This document shows positions 42,621-50,066 of a stretch of DNA of 64,000 bases, in pieces. Both the position numbers and the translations under genes were made by a program. This DNA comes from Clostridiales bacterium. GTDB taxonomy: Bacteria; Bacillota; DSM-16504; Desulfitibacterales; JAICDB01. Position 1 is the stretch's first letter. Each line of letters starts with the position of its first letter. The notes beneath the pieces are model-generated. The model was given only the letters and a program-made list of their open reading frames with translations. It did not search any database and was not told the DNA's origin. The stretch spans positions 1-64,000 of the forward strand of contig JAICDB010000009.1 in the NCBI GenBank assembly GCA_020063565.1, read 5' to 3'.

Positions 42621-42827
42621 ATGGCAGTTGTTCTTAAAAATGCTGATCTCCCCAGGAAAAAAGCTAATAAAAAGTTAAAGTTAGTACATTCTCCAATGGA
42701 ACTCAACCAGCTTTACTGGCAGGATGACCAGAAATATAATGCAAACTTTTCAAACTGGGAATGGTTTAAAGGATCTCAAGTCAGCAACAGGGAAGAACAG
42801 ATAACTGTTCGCATGGATCAAAACTAG
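42621..42827 (+). CDS. Orphan 68-residue protein under the sigma-54 promoter
   Basis: It has a Lys-rich N-terminus (LKNADLPRKKANKKLKLVHS) and a Trp/Asn-rich middle (ELNQLYWQDDQKYNANFSNW). No signal peptide, cysteine or known motif is visible. GAGGAGGGGTTAAA precedes the ATG, the sigma-54 promoter lies 50 bases upstream and a terminator follows, so it is a single-gene transcript and the apparent target of the H2-sensor activator. The function is unknown. Confidence 0.75.
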   Translation: MAVVLKNADLPRKKANKKLKLVHSPMELNQLYWQDDQKYNANFSNWEWFKGSQVSNREEQITVRMDQN

Positions 42828-42863
42828 GTCTGACCAGAGTTTACTTTTAAACTCATTATAATA

Positions 42864-42894
42864 AACCGCCTCAAAGGAGGCGGGCTTTTTTTAA
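42864..42894 (+). terminator. Terminator
   Basis: ACCGCCTC-AAAG-GAGGCGGGC then T7. Confidence 0.92.
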
Positions 42895-42947
42895 TTCAAA
42901 TAACATTAAAAACTAAAATCAAAATTTTCTTTTTAGGGGGGTAAAAA

Positions 42948-43019
42948 ATGTTTATTTTTGTATTGTTTCTTTTGGTAATACTATGTGATGTACTTTTACC
43001 GCAAAAAATTGAGATATAA
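42948..43019 (+). CDS. 23-residue membrane peptide
   Basis: ATG 42948 after TTTTAGGGGGGTAAAAA gives a peptide with one hydrophobic helix (MFIFVLFLLVILCDVLLP) and the tail QKIEI. The strong ribosome site and the terminator 22 bases later support translation. No family is recognised. Confidence 0.45.
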   Translation: MFIFVLFLLVILCDVLLPQKIEI

Positions 43020-43040
43020 ACAATAGTTAAGCAATAAATT

Positions 43041-43081
43041 AAAAAAAACATGTTTAGCGTTTGCTGCATGTTTTTTTTTCT
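43041..43081 (+). terminator. Terminator
   Basis: AAAACATG..AGCG / TGCTGCATGTTTT stem with a T9 run. Confidence 0.8.
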
Positions 43082-43192
43082 TGAAAACCTGCTTTTGCTC
43101 AAATAATTTTAACAAAAAATTTTAGAAGTATTAATAAATTCTTAACAATTGGCAATTATATTATAAATAGAAGATTTCGGAGGTGACACATA

Positions 43193-43354
43193 ATGCAAAA
43201 AAGATTACACATATTGCGTAATCAAAGAAATAGACTTTTAGATGAGTGGAGATCAGACAAAAAAAGAAGGATTGAAATTTTAGCTGCAATAATGGATTTA
43301 GATTACGAAATTTCCAAAGAAATGAATAAGGAGCTTAATGCAAGCAATCATTAA
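43193..43354 (+). CDS. Small helical, possibly Spo0E-like, protein
   Basis: A 53-residue protein (RLHILRNQRNRLLDEWRSDK, then ILAAIMDLDYEISKEMNK). Two predicted helices and a LDYEI-type second helix resemble the Spo0E-like phosphatase family (SxELD motif), but the diagnostic Ser-Gln is missing. TTCGGAGGTGACACATA precedes the ATG. Confidence 0.55.
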   Translation: MQKRLHILRNQRNRLLDEWRSDKKRRIEILAAIMDLDYEISKEMNKELNASNH

Positions 43355-43367
43355 TTCTGGCCTTTTA

Positions 43368-43410
43368 AAAATTCCCGGGTGCATATTATTAATGCGTCTG
43401 GGGATTTTTA
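43368..43410 (+). terminator. Terminator
   Basis: AAAATTCCC pairs with GGGGATTTTT across a hairpin loop containing TGCAT..ATGCG. Confidence 0.75.
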
Positions 43411-43555
43411 CTTTAAAGGCGGTTCTTATGTGAATTTTCTTGTTCTTTCATAAAGAAAGCATATTTGGGAAAAATATAATAACTGCTTTTTGGATCTCTT
43501 AGCAAAAATATACTTCTAATGATGGAAGAAAAATTGCTTGCGGCAGGTGAAAAAT

Positions 43556-44374
43556 ATGCATTTTGTAGTTTGCGTAAAACAAGTACCCGATTCTTCTGAA
43601 GTGAGGGTAGACCCGGAAACAAATACTTTGATTCGAGAAGGGGTGCCTTCAATTATAAATCCCTATGATGCTCATGCCGTGGAAGAAGCGGTTCGTCTCA
43701 AGGAAAAATACGGGGGTAAAGTAACTGTTATTTCCATGGGCCCTCCCCAGGCTGAAGAGGTCATCAGAAAGAGTATTCAATTTGGGGCGGATGAAGGAAT
43801 TCTGTTAAGCGATCGCAAATTTGCCGGCTCGGATACACTTGCAACCAGTTACGTGCTAACCCAGGGAATAAAAAAGTTGGCTGAAAGAGAACCGTTTGAC
43901 CTTATTTTTTGCGGAAAACAGGCAATTGACGGAGATACCGCCCAGGTGGGCCCCGGCATAGCTGCAAGGCTGAAAATCCCGCAGCTTACGTATGTTTTAA
44001 ATATTGAAGAGATCAATGTGGAGGAGAAAACTATCAAGCTGCACCGTAAACTGGAAGGAATGAGGGAAGTAATAAGTGCAAAATTACCTGCACTGCTGAC
44101 GGTTGTACAGGATCTTAATGAACTGAGATACGCACCTCTTCCCAATATGATCCGGGCGGCAAGGTATCGTCCCCAAGTTTGGACTACCGAAAATATTGAG
44201 GTTGAAGACGACAAAATAGGGCTAAATGGTTCTCCCACTGCCGTTAGAAAAATATTTGCTCCACCTGAAAGGGAAGGTGGAGAGATAATACCCGGAGGAC
44301 AGGAAAATCCTGAAGAGACAGCAAGGAAATTGGTTGAAAGGCTTCTCAAGGAAGAAATTATAGCAGATAAATAG
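43556..44374 (+). CDS. etfB: Electron transfer flavoprotein beta subunit (FixA type)
   Basis: The 272-residue beta subunit of a bifurcating ETF, with MHFVVCVKQVPDSSEVRVDP, NPYDAHAVEEAVRLKEKYGG, GKQAIDGDTAQVGPGIAARL (the adenine-binding signature) and ARYRPQVWTTENI. ATG 43556 is chosen for GGCAGGTGAAAA and the conserved N-terminus; TTG 43538 would add six residues. First gene of etfB-etfA-fixC-fixX. Confidence 0.95.
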   Translation: MHFVVCVKQVPDSSEVRVDPETNTLIREGVPSIINPYDAHAVEEAVRLKEKYGGKVTVISMGPPQAEEVIRKSIQFGADEGILLSDRKFAGSDTLATSYVLTQGIKKLAEREPFDLIFCGKQAIDGDTAQVGPGIAARLKIPQLTYVLNIEEINVEEKTIKLHRKLEGMREVISAKLPALLTVVQDLNELRYAPLPNMIRAARYRPQVWTTENIEVEDDKIGLNGSPTAVRKIFAPPEREGGEIIPGGQENPEETARKLVERLLKEEIIADK

Positions 44375-44407
44375 TGAAACTAAGAAGATGAATATAGGGG
44401 GATAAAG

Positions 44408-45661
44408 ATGGCCGTAAAAGTAATAAAAAAGAATTGTATTGGATGCGGCTTGTGTGTCCAGACATGTCCTTTTGAAGCGCTGCAGTTAGTTGAGGGGATA
44501 GTGGAAGTGGACCCTGACAAGTGTACCAACTGTGGTGATTGTGTGGAAGTCTGTCCGGCAAGCGCTTTAGAACTCAATGAACCACCTGAAAAAATGTCAG
44601 ATAATGAGGTTAAGGAAGTAGAAAAACGCGAAAAAATTGTCAAGAAAATAAAAAGAGAACTGGAAGATTACCGGGGCGTATGGGTGTTTTTAGAACAGTT
44701 CCGGGGCGAAATAGCACCTGTCTCCTTTGAGCTACTGGGTGAAGGCAGAAAACTTGCCGATAATCTTCAGACAAAACTGTGCGGGGTACTATTAGGTTCC
44801 GGGGTGGAAAAACTGGCAGAGCAAGCCCTTTGGTATGGCGCAGATAAGGTTTATCTTATGGATGACCCTGTACTCAAGGATTATCGGACGGAAACCTATG
44901 CTGCCGGTTTGGTTAGACTCTCCCAAAAGTATAAACCGGAAATTATTTTAATGGGTGCAACAACAATGGGCAGGGACCTTTCCGGCGCCGTGGCTACTGA
45001 ACTGGAAACAGGCTTAACTGCTGATTGCACGGAATTAAGCATTGATGAAAGTTCAGGCTATCTTTTCCAAACCCGCCCCGCCTTTGGCGGAAACATTATG
45101 GCCACCATAGTTTGCCGTCATCACCGCCCGCAAATGGCTACAGTGAGGCCCAGGGTAATGGCAATGCCTGAAAAGGATACGGGGCGCACCGGTGAAGTGG
45201 TAAAAGAAAACTTAGGAATTACTGAGGAAAATGTACTTGTTAAAGTTGTTGATGTAATAAAGGAAAAGAAAGCGGCTACATATCTGGATAAAGCTGAAAT
45301 TATAGTTGCAGGCGGTAAAGGTGTAGGTAACAAGGAGAATTTTAAGATATTAAAGGAACTTGCCGACCTGTTGGGGGGAACCATCGGTGCTTCCAGGGCA
45401 GCAGTGGAAGCCGGCTGGATAGGGCAGGAATACCAGGTTGGACAGACGGGCGTTACGGTAAGGCCCAAAGTATATTTTGCCTTTGGAATTTCAGGGGCTA
45501 TTCAACACCTTGTTGGAATGCAAACTTCAGATGTCATAGTAGCGGTTAATACTGCTCCTGACGCTCCCATCTTTAAAGTGGCCACCTATGGCATTGTTGG
45601 AGATTTACTACAAGTAGTACCTGCCATGACTAAAGCGTTTAAAGAAAAAATGGGTGTATAA
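44408..45661 (+). CDS. etfA: Electron transfer flavoprotein alpha subunit with N-terminal ferredoxin (FixB type)
   Basis: A 417-residue alpha subunit. Residues 1-60 are a two-cluster ferredoxin (CIGCGLCVQTCPFEAL; CTNCGDCVEVCPASAL). The rest is EtfA with the FAD domain: LGGTIGASRAAVEAGW, GQTGVTVRPKVYFAFGISGA, HLVGMQTSDVIVAVN and FKVATYGIVGDLL. The ferredoxin extension is common in anaerobes and suggests ferredoxin as electron partner. AGGGGGATAAAG precedes the ATG. Confidence 0.95.
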   Translation: MAVKVIKKNCIGCGLCVQTCPFEALQLVEGIVEVDPDKCTNCGDCVEVCPASALELNEPPEKMSDNEVKEVEKREKIVKKIKRELEDYRGVWVFLEQFRGEIAPVSFELLGEGRKLADNLQTKLCGVLLGSGVEKLAEQALWYGADKVYLMDDPVLKDYRTETYAAGLVRLSQKYKPEIILMGATTMGRDLSGAVATELETGLTADCTELSIDESSGYLFQTRPAFGGNIMATIVCRHHRPQMATVRPRVMAMPEKDTGRTGEVVKENLGITEENVLVKVVDVIKEKKAATYLDKAEIIVAGGKGVGNKENFKILKELADLLGGTIGASRAAVEAGWIGQEYQVGQTGVTVRPKVYFAFGISGAIQHLVGMQTSDVIVAVNTAPDAPIFKVATYGIVGDLLQVVPAMTKAFKEKMGV

Positions 45662-45672
45662 GGAGGAGCATA

Positions 45673-46971
45673 ATGTCGGAAAAATATGATGTAATTGTTG
45701 TCGGAGCCGGTCCTGCAGGTGTAACAACAGCATATTTAACTGCTAAAGCGGGCTTAAAAACTATCCTCTTTGAAAGGGGAGATCATCCCGGTGCTAAAAA
45801 TGTAATGGGTGGAGTCTTATACCGGAAACCTACAGAAGATGTTATTGCAAATTTCTGGAAGGAAGCTCCCTTAGAGCGGCATGTCATAGAACAAAACCTC
45901 TGGATTTTAGATAAAAATTCTGTGGTCAAGGCGGGGTACAGGACAAAAGCCCAGGATCAAGAGCCTTACAATGCATTTACTGTTTTTCGTTCTCGATTTG
46001 ACCGCTGGTTTGCGCAAAAAGCCGTAGAAGCAGGCGCCCTTCTAATAACGGAGACTGTTGTGGAAGACTTAATCTGGGACAACCACTTTGTAGTGGGTGT
46101 TAAAACAGGTCGTCCCCAGGGTGATGTCTACGGCAGCGTAGTTGTCCTGGCTGAAGGGGTTAATTCCATGCTAACCCAGAAGGCAGGACTGCAAAAGGAC
46201 GGTTTAAACACGGCGCAGCTTGCAGTAGCTGTCAAAGAGGTTATTGCTTTAGATAAGGAAAAAATAGAAAGTCGTTTTAACCTGGAAGAGGGGCAGGGTG
46301 CTACCATTGAACTGGTGGGAGATGCTACTATGGGGATGATGGGAACTGCCTTCATCTATACCAATACAGATTCACTTTCCGTTGGGGTGGGCGCCCTCTT
46401 ATCACAAGTTGTAAGACAGAAGATCAATCCAAATGAGCTTTTGGAGCACCTCAAAAACCACCCTATCGTGCGTCCCCTTCTGGAAGGCGGGGAAACAAAG
46501 GAATATTTAGGGCACCTGATTCCTGAGGGCGGCTATAACGCCATACCTAAGGTCTATACAAACGGGGTAGTAGTTGTAGGGGATGCTGCGCAGTTTGTTA
46601 ACGGTATCCATAGAGAAGGGTCAAATATGGCAATGATTTCAGGAAAGCTAGCAGCAGAAACAATAATAGACGCTCATAAAATTGGTGAATTTGATGAAAG
46701 GGCTCTCTCCCACTATCAAAAAAAGTTATCAAATTCATTTATTATCAAGGATTTAAAAAAGTATCAAAATGCTTCCGGATTTTTCGAAACCAACGATCAT
46801 ATCTTCAGCCTTTATCCTTCCCTTCTTAATAAGGCTGCGGAAGAGTTTACAACAGTTGATAATGTACCGAAAAGAGAAAAGCAAAGGAGAATTATGGAAC
46901 TTGTAACTTCGGAAAGATCTAAACTGGAAATTCTTAGAGACATTTATCGCGGTTGGAGGGTTATGGGATGA
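45673..46971 (+). CDS. fixC: FixC-type flavoprotein (ETF-quinone oxidoreductase family)
   Basis: A 432-residue FAD protein: DVIVVGAGPAGVTTAYLTAK (dinucleotide binding), GVLYRKPTEDVI and VVVGDAAQFVNGIHREGSNM (second FAD motif). FixC/EtfC accepts electrons from ETF and passes them to quinone. AAGGAGGAGCATA precedes the ATG. It overlaps fixX by 4 bases. Confidence 0.95.
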   Translation: MSEKYDVIVVGAGPAGVTTAYLTAKAGLKTILFERGDHPGAKNVMGGVLYRKPTEDVIANFWKEAPLERHVIEQNLWILDKNSVVKAGYRTKAQDQEPYNAFTVFRSRFDRWFAQKAVEAGALLITETVVEDLIWDNHFVVGVKTGRPQGDVYGSVVVLAEGVNSMLTQKAGLQKDGLNTAQLAVAVKEVIALDKEKIESRFNLEEGQGATIELVGDATMGMMGTAFIYTNTDSLSVGVGALLSQVVRQKINPNELLEHLKNHPIVRPLLEGGETKEYLGHLIPEGGYNAIPKVYTNGVVVVGDAAQFVNGIHREGSNMAMISGKLAAETIIDAHKIGEFDERALSHYQKKLSNSFIIKDLKKYQNASGFFETNDHIFSLYPSLLNKAAEEFTTVDNVPKREKQRRIMELVTSERSKLEILRDIYRGWRVMG

Positions 46972-47249
46972 AATCATTGGAAGATAAGCTGTTTTTAAAC
47001 CGCTACCAGGCTGATAAGCATCCCCACCTGCGGGTGCTGGATCGAGAAAAATGCAGGCACTGTAAAGATAAACCCTGCACCTATATTTGTCCTGCAAAGG
47101 TCTATGCCTGGAATGAAAAAGAAGAAATAATTGAAACTGCCTATGAAGGCTGTGTAGAGTGCGGGACGTGCCGGTACGGGTGTGCCCATGATAATATAGA
47201 CTGGCGCAATCCCAGGGGTGGCTTCGGAATTATGTACAAATACGGCTAA
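46968..47249 (+). CDS. fixX: FixX-type ferredoxin-like protein
   Basis: A 93-residue protein with CRHCKDKPCTYICPAKVY and CVECGTCRYGCAHDNIDW, ending in RNPRGGFGIMYKYG as FixX proteins do. ATG 46968 overlaps the fixC stop and follows GGAGGGTTAT; TTG 46953 is also in frame. With FixC it forms the quinone-reducing module. Confidence 0.93.
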   Translation: MKSLEDKLFLNRYQADKHPHLRVLDREKCRHCKDKPCTYICPAKVYAWNEKEEIIETAYEGCVECGTCRYGCAHDNIDWRNPRGGFGIMYKYG

Positions 47250-47312
47250 TATCTTTTGTTTGTTGTTGATTTTTACAATTATTTATATTTTTCAGAAGGA
47301 ATTTAAATAAAG

Positions 47313-47334
47313 GTGTCGAAATCTGATTGTCGAA
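47313..47334 (+). promoter_or_regulatory. Two Spo0A boxes upstream of the spo0E-like gene
   Basis: GTGTCGAA (47313-47320) and TTGTCGAA (47327-47334), the second a perfect core match, about 75 bases before the ATG. They suggest Spo0A~P control, forming a feedback loop. Confidence 0.6.
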
Positions 47335-47407
47335 CAAACAGTTTTAGTATGTAACATACTACTTTTTTGAGCGATGTAAGGTCTTAAGGAAGGAGAAGTG
47401 ATGCCCT

Positions 47408-47563
47408 ATGAAAAATAAAGATATAGAAAAAGTAATTAATAAAAAAAAGAAAGAACTTCGAGACTTAGTCTATATAAAAAATTCATTACAGGATAAAGAA
47501 GTCTATAGAAAAAGCTGTGAGTTAGATGAATTAGTGGTAAAATATATGCGGGCGACTGGTTAA
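47408..47563 (+). CDS. Spo0E-like aspartyl-phosphate phosphatase
   Basis: A 51-residue two-helix protein: INKKKKELRDLVYIKNSLQD and VYRKSCELDELVVKYMR, the latter with the SxELD motif of the Spo0E family, which dephosphorylates Spo0A~P. AAGGAAGGAGAAGTGATGCC precedes the ATG. Confidence 0.8.
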   Translation: MKNKDIEKVINKKKKELRDLVYIKNSLQDKEVYRKSCELDELVVKYMRATG

Positions 47564-47592
47564 GGCTGCTTAAAAGGGCAGCCTTAATATTT
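47562..47592 (+). terminator. Terminator
   Basis: AAGGCTGC-TTAAAAG-GGCAGCCTT then AATATTT. Confidence 0.7.
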
Positions 47593-47617
47593 AAGCATTG
47601 AAAGGGAGGAATAGATT

Positions 47618-48364
47618 ATGGACCCTATTGCATTTCGAATTGGACCTCTTACAGTACGCTGGTACGGAATATTAATTAGCACGGCACTTGCCATTGGTAC
47701 TTACCTTGCGTATAAGGAGGCAGAAAGACAACAGATACACCCGGATCATGTATTAAATATAGTTATCGTAGCTGCTCCCCTGGCATTTGTCGGGGCAAGG
47801 ATTTATTATGTTCTATTTCGCTGGTCTGAATATTATCGCTTTCACCCTGCGGAAATACCTGCAATCTGGCATGGCGGACTTGCTATTCATGGCGCTTTGA
47901 TTTTTGGGATTCTGGCAGGTTACTTTGTGGTGCGCAGGTCTAAACTCGATTTTTGGCAAATGGCCGATATTGTAGCGCCCAGTATCATTTTGGGCCAGGC
48001 AATAGGACGCTGGGGTAACTTTTTCAACCAGGAAGCATACGGGTACCCAACGGATCTACCCTGGGCCATGTATATTGCCGGAGCATACCGCCATCCCACT
48101 TTCCTTTATGAATCAATCTGGGATTTTGCAGTTTTTTTGTTTTTGCTGTGGTTCAGAAGAAGGGATACTACAAAAAGGGGCGAGGTATTCTTAAGTTATA
48201 TAATTTTGTATTCAGTTGGCAGATTTCTTGTGGAAGGATTTAGAACGGACAGCCTAATGCTCGGCCCCTTGAGAATGGCTCAGGTAATTAGTGTGGTAAT
48301 AGTTGTGGCAGGCATATATGTGTTTTGGAAAAGAAGGACTAAAGCTCCATTATATAATAGATAG
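47618..48364 (+). CDS. lgt: Prolipoprotein diacylglyceryl transferase
   Basis: It attaches diacylglycerol to the lipobox Cys. A 248-residue membrane protein with GPLTVRWYGILI, WHGGLAIHGALI, GQAIGRWGNFFNQEAYG (signature), HPTFLYES and RTDSLMLGPLRMAQVIS. AAAGGGAGGAATAGATT precedes the ATG. Confidence 0.96.
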   Translation: MDPIAFRIGPLTVRWYGILISTALAIGTYLAYKEAERQQIHPDHVLNIVIVAAPLAFVGARIYYVLFRWSEYYRFHPAEIPAIWHGGLAIHGALIFGILAGYFVVRRSKLDFWQMADIVAPSIILGQAIGRWGNFFNQEAYGYPTDLPWAMYIAGAYRHPTFLYESIWDFAVFLFLLWFRRRDTTKRGEVFLSYIILYSVGRFLVEGFRTDSLMLGPLRMAQVISVVIVVAGIYVFWKRRTKAPLYNR

Positions 48365-48600
48365 TTTCTCAAAAAGTATATAGATGCAAAAAAAGGTTAT
48401 TTATCATCCCCGGAGGTAGAGGATTTTTTAAAAGAATTTTAATGACAGGTCATTTTTGTTATGTTATACTTTTATTAAGTTGAGATAGAGTTTTTAGTAG
48501 AGTGAGGCTAGTGAAAATTTAATAACGGGAGGAGCAGAGTGGAGATAAGATGAGCGTAGTCGGGTCGAGCTGAGTTCGAAGAGTAGATGTGATTTTTCGG
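48365..48600 (+). other. Non-coding gap with a purine-rich stretch
   Basis: Bases 48530-48592 are strikingly G/A-rich (GGGAGGAGCAGAGTGGAGAT...GGGTCGAGCTGAG), unlike the flanks, and resemble in style the inserts of the palindromic repeats. No frame longer than a few codons is open. A terminator follows. Confidence 0.4.
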
Positions 48601-48628
48601 CCAGGCTTTTGCCTGGTTTTTATTTTGT
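48601..48628 (+). terminator. Terminator upstream of paaK
   Basis: CCAGGC-TTTT-GCCTGG followed by TTTTATTTT. With no gene ahead of it, it may end a short leader or small RNA. Confidence 0.85.
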
Positions 48629-48658
48629 AGATCTATAGTTTAAGGGGAGGAATATTAG

Positions 48659-49933
48659 ATGGCGGTTTCTTTGGAAACTTACAGCATGGAAGCTGTTTTT
48701 GCCAAGCAGGAAACTCTCTTGCGAAGTTTGATGAAAAGGTTAATGAAAAAATCTCCTTTCTATAAGAAGAAGTTAAGGGAAGCAGGCATAGAGCCCGGGG
48801 ACATTGCTACAATTGAGGATTTAAATCATGTTCCCTTCACAACTAAAAATGAATTAAGGGAAGCTTACCCCCTGGGACTGATGGCGGTGGATGAAGAGGA
48901 GGTAGTGCGTATTCATTCCTCTTCAGGAACTACAGGGAAACCTATTATTGTCCCCTATACTAAAGGGGATGTGAATACCTGGGCCGAGATGTTTGCCCGC
49001 TGTTATGAAATGGCCGGTGTAACTAAAAGAGACAGGGTTCAGGTCACTCCCGGCTATGGCCTTTGGACTGCCGGTATCGGCTTTCAGGCCGGAGTGGAGC
49101 GCCTGGGTGCCATGACCGTTCCTACAGGGCCCGGGAATACCGAGAAACAGCTTGAAATGATGATTGATCTCAAGTCTACTGTGCTGTGTGCAACTTCATC
49201 CTATGCTCTGCTGCTCGCCGAGGAAATAAACCGTCGCGGTTTGCAGGATAAAATTCATTTAAAGATCGGTATTTTTGGTTCTGAACGTTGGGGTGCAAAA
49301 ATGCGCCACAAGATTGAAGAATACCTGGGAATTGTAAGTTTTGATATTTACGGGCTTACAGAAGTTTACGGTCCGGGTATAGCTATCGATTGTCCGGAAC
49401 ATAATGGTTTACATTTTTGGTCCGACCATTTATTATTTGAAATTATCGATCCTGTGACAGGAAAACAGCTACCTGTCGGAGAACAAGGGGAACTGGTAAT
49501 AACTACACTAACCAAAGAGGGAATGCCTCTCTTGCGTTATCGAACCCATGATATAACCCGAATTATTCCGGAATTCTGTACTTGCGGAAATCCCTATCCC
49601 AGGATAGACAGGATACTGGGTCGTACCGATGATATGATCAAGGTGAAGGGGGTTAATATTTACCCCGGTCAAATAGACCATGTGCTGCGCATTACTGAAG
49701 GGTGTGGCAGCGAGTATCAAATTCATCTTTCTAGGGAGCAAGGTAAGGATTCAGTTTTAATCAAAGTAGAAGGGGAGGAAAATTCCGATTTAGAAGTTGT
49801 GAAAAGAAGGCTGCAGAAAAATATTAAAGAGAAAATCGGTATTTATACTGATGTAGAAGTATTACCTGCGGGGGCGCTTCCCAGGAGTGAAAAGAAAACC
49901 AAAAGAGTTTATGACAATAGACAAATGGCATAG
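48659..49933 (+). CDS. paaK: Phenylacetate-CoA ligase family protein
   Basis: A 424-residue adenylate-forming ligase: VVRIHSSSGTTGKPIIVPYT (ATP loop), YGLTEVYGPGIA, LLRYRTHDITRI and GRTDDMIKVKGVNIYP. It activates aryl-acetates such as phenylacetate to CoA esters. In anaerobes this gene often accompanies aromatic amino-acid fermentation (indolepyruvate oxidoreductase), not seen here. AAGGGGAGGAATATTAG precedes the ATG. Confidence 0.93.
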   Translation: MAVSLETYSMEAVFAKQETLLRSLMKRLMKKSPFYKKKLREAGIEPGDIATIEDLNHVPFTTKNELREAYPLGLMAVDEEEVVRIHSSSGTTGKPIIVPYTKGDVNTWAEMFARCYEMAGVTKRDRVQVTPGYGLWTAGIGFQAGVERLGAMTVPTGPGNTEKQLEMMIDLKSTVLCATSSYALLLAEEINRRGLQDKIHLKIGIFGSERWGAKMRHKIEEYLGIVSFDIYGLTEVYGPGIAIDCPEHNGLHFWSDHLLFEIIDPVTGKQLPVGEQGELVITTLTKEGMPLLRYRTHDITRIIPEFCTCGNPYPRIDRILGRTDDMIKVKGVNIYPGQIDHVLRITEGCGSEYQIHLSREQGKDSVLIKVEGEENSDLEVVKRRLQKNIKEKIGIYTDVEVLPAGALPRSEKKTKRVYDNRQMA

Positions 49934-49965
49934 ATAGTATGGCAATAAAAACAATTGAGTTTACA

Positions 49966-49991
49966 GGCTGCTGACCGGCAGTCTTTTTTAT
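49966..49991 (+). terminator. Terminator of paaK
   Basis: GGCTGC-TGACCG-GCAGTC then T6. Confidence 0.8.
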
Positions 49992-50026
49992 TAAATTTAA
50001 AAACAGGGTCTTTGTCTGAAAAAGGA

Positions 50027-50057
50027 AAATCAGCCGCTTATTAACGGCTGATTTTCC
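50027..50057. terminator. Bidirectional terminator
   Basis: AAATCAGCCG-CTTATTAA-CGGCTGATTT. Serves the minus-strand gene and convergent paaK. Confidence 0.88.
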
Positions 50058-50066
50058 TTTGCATAT

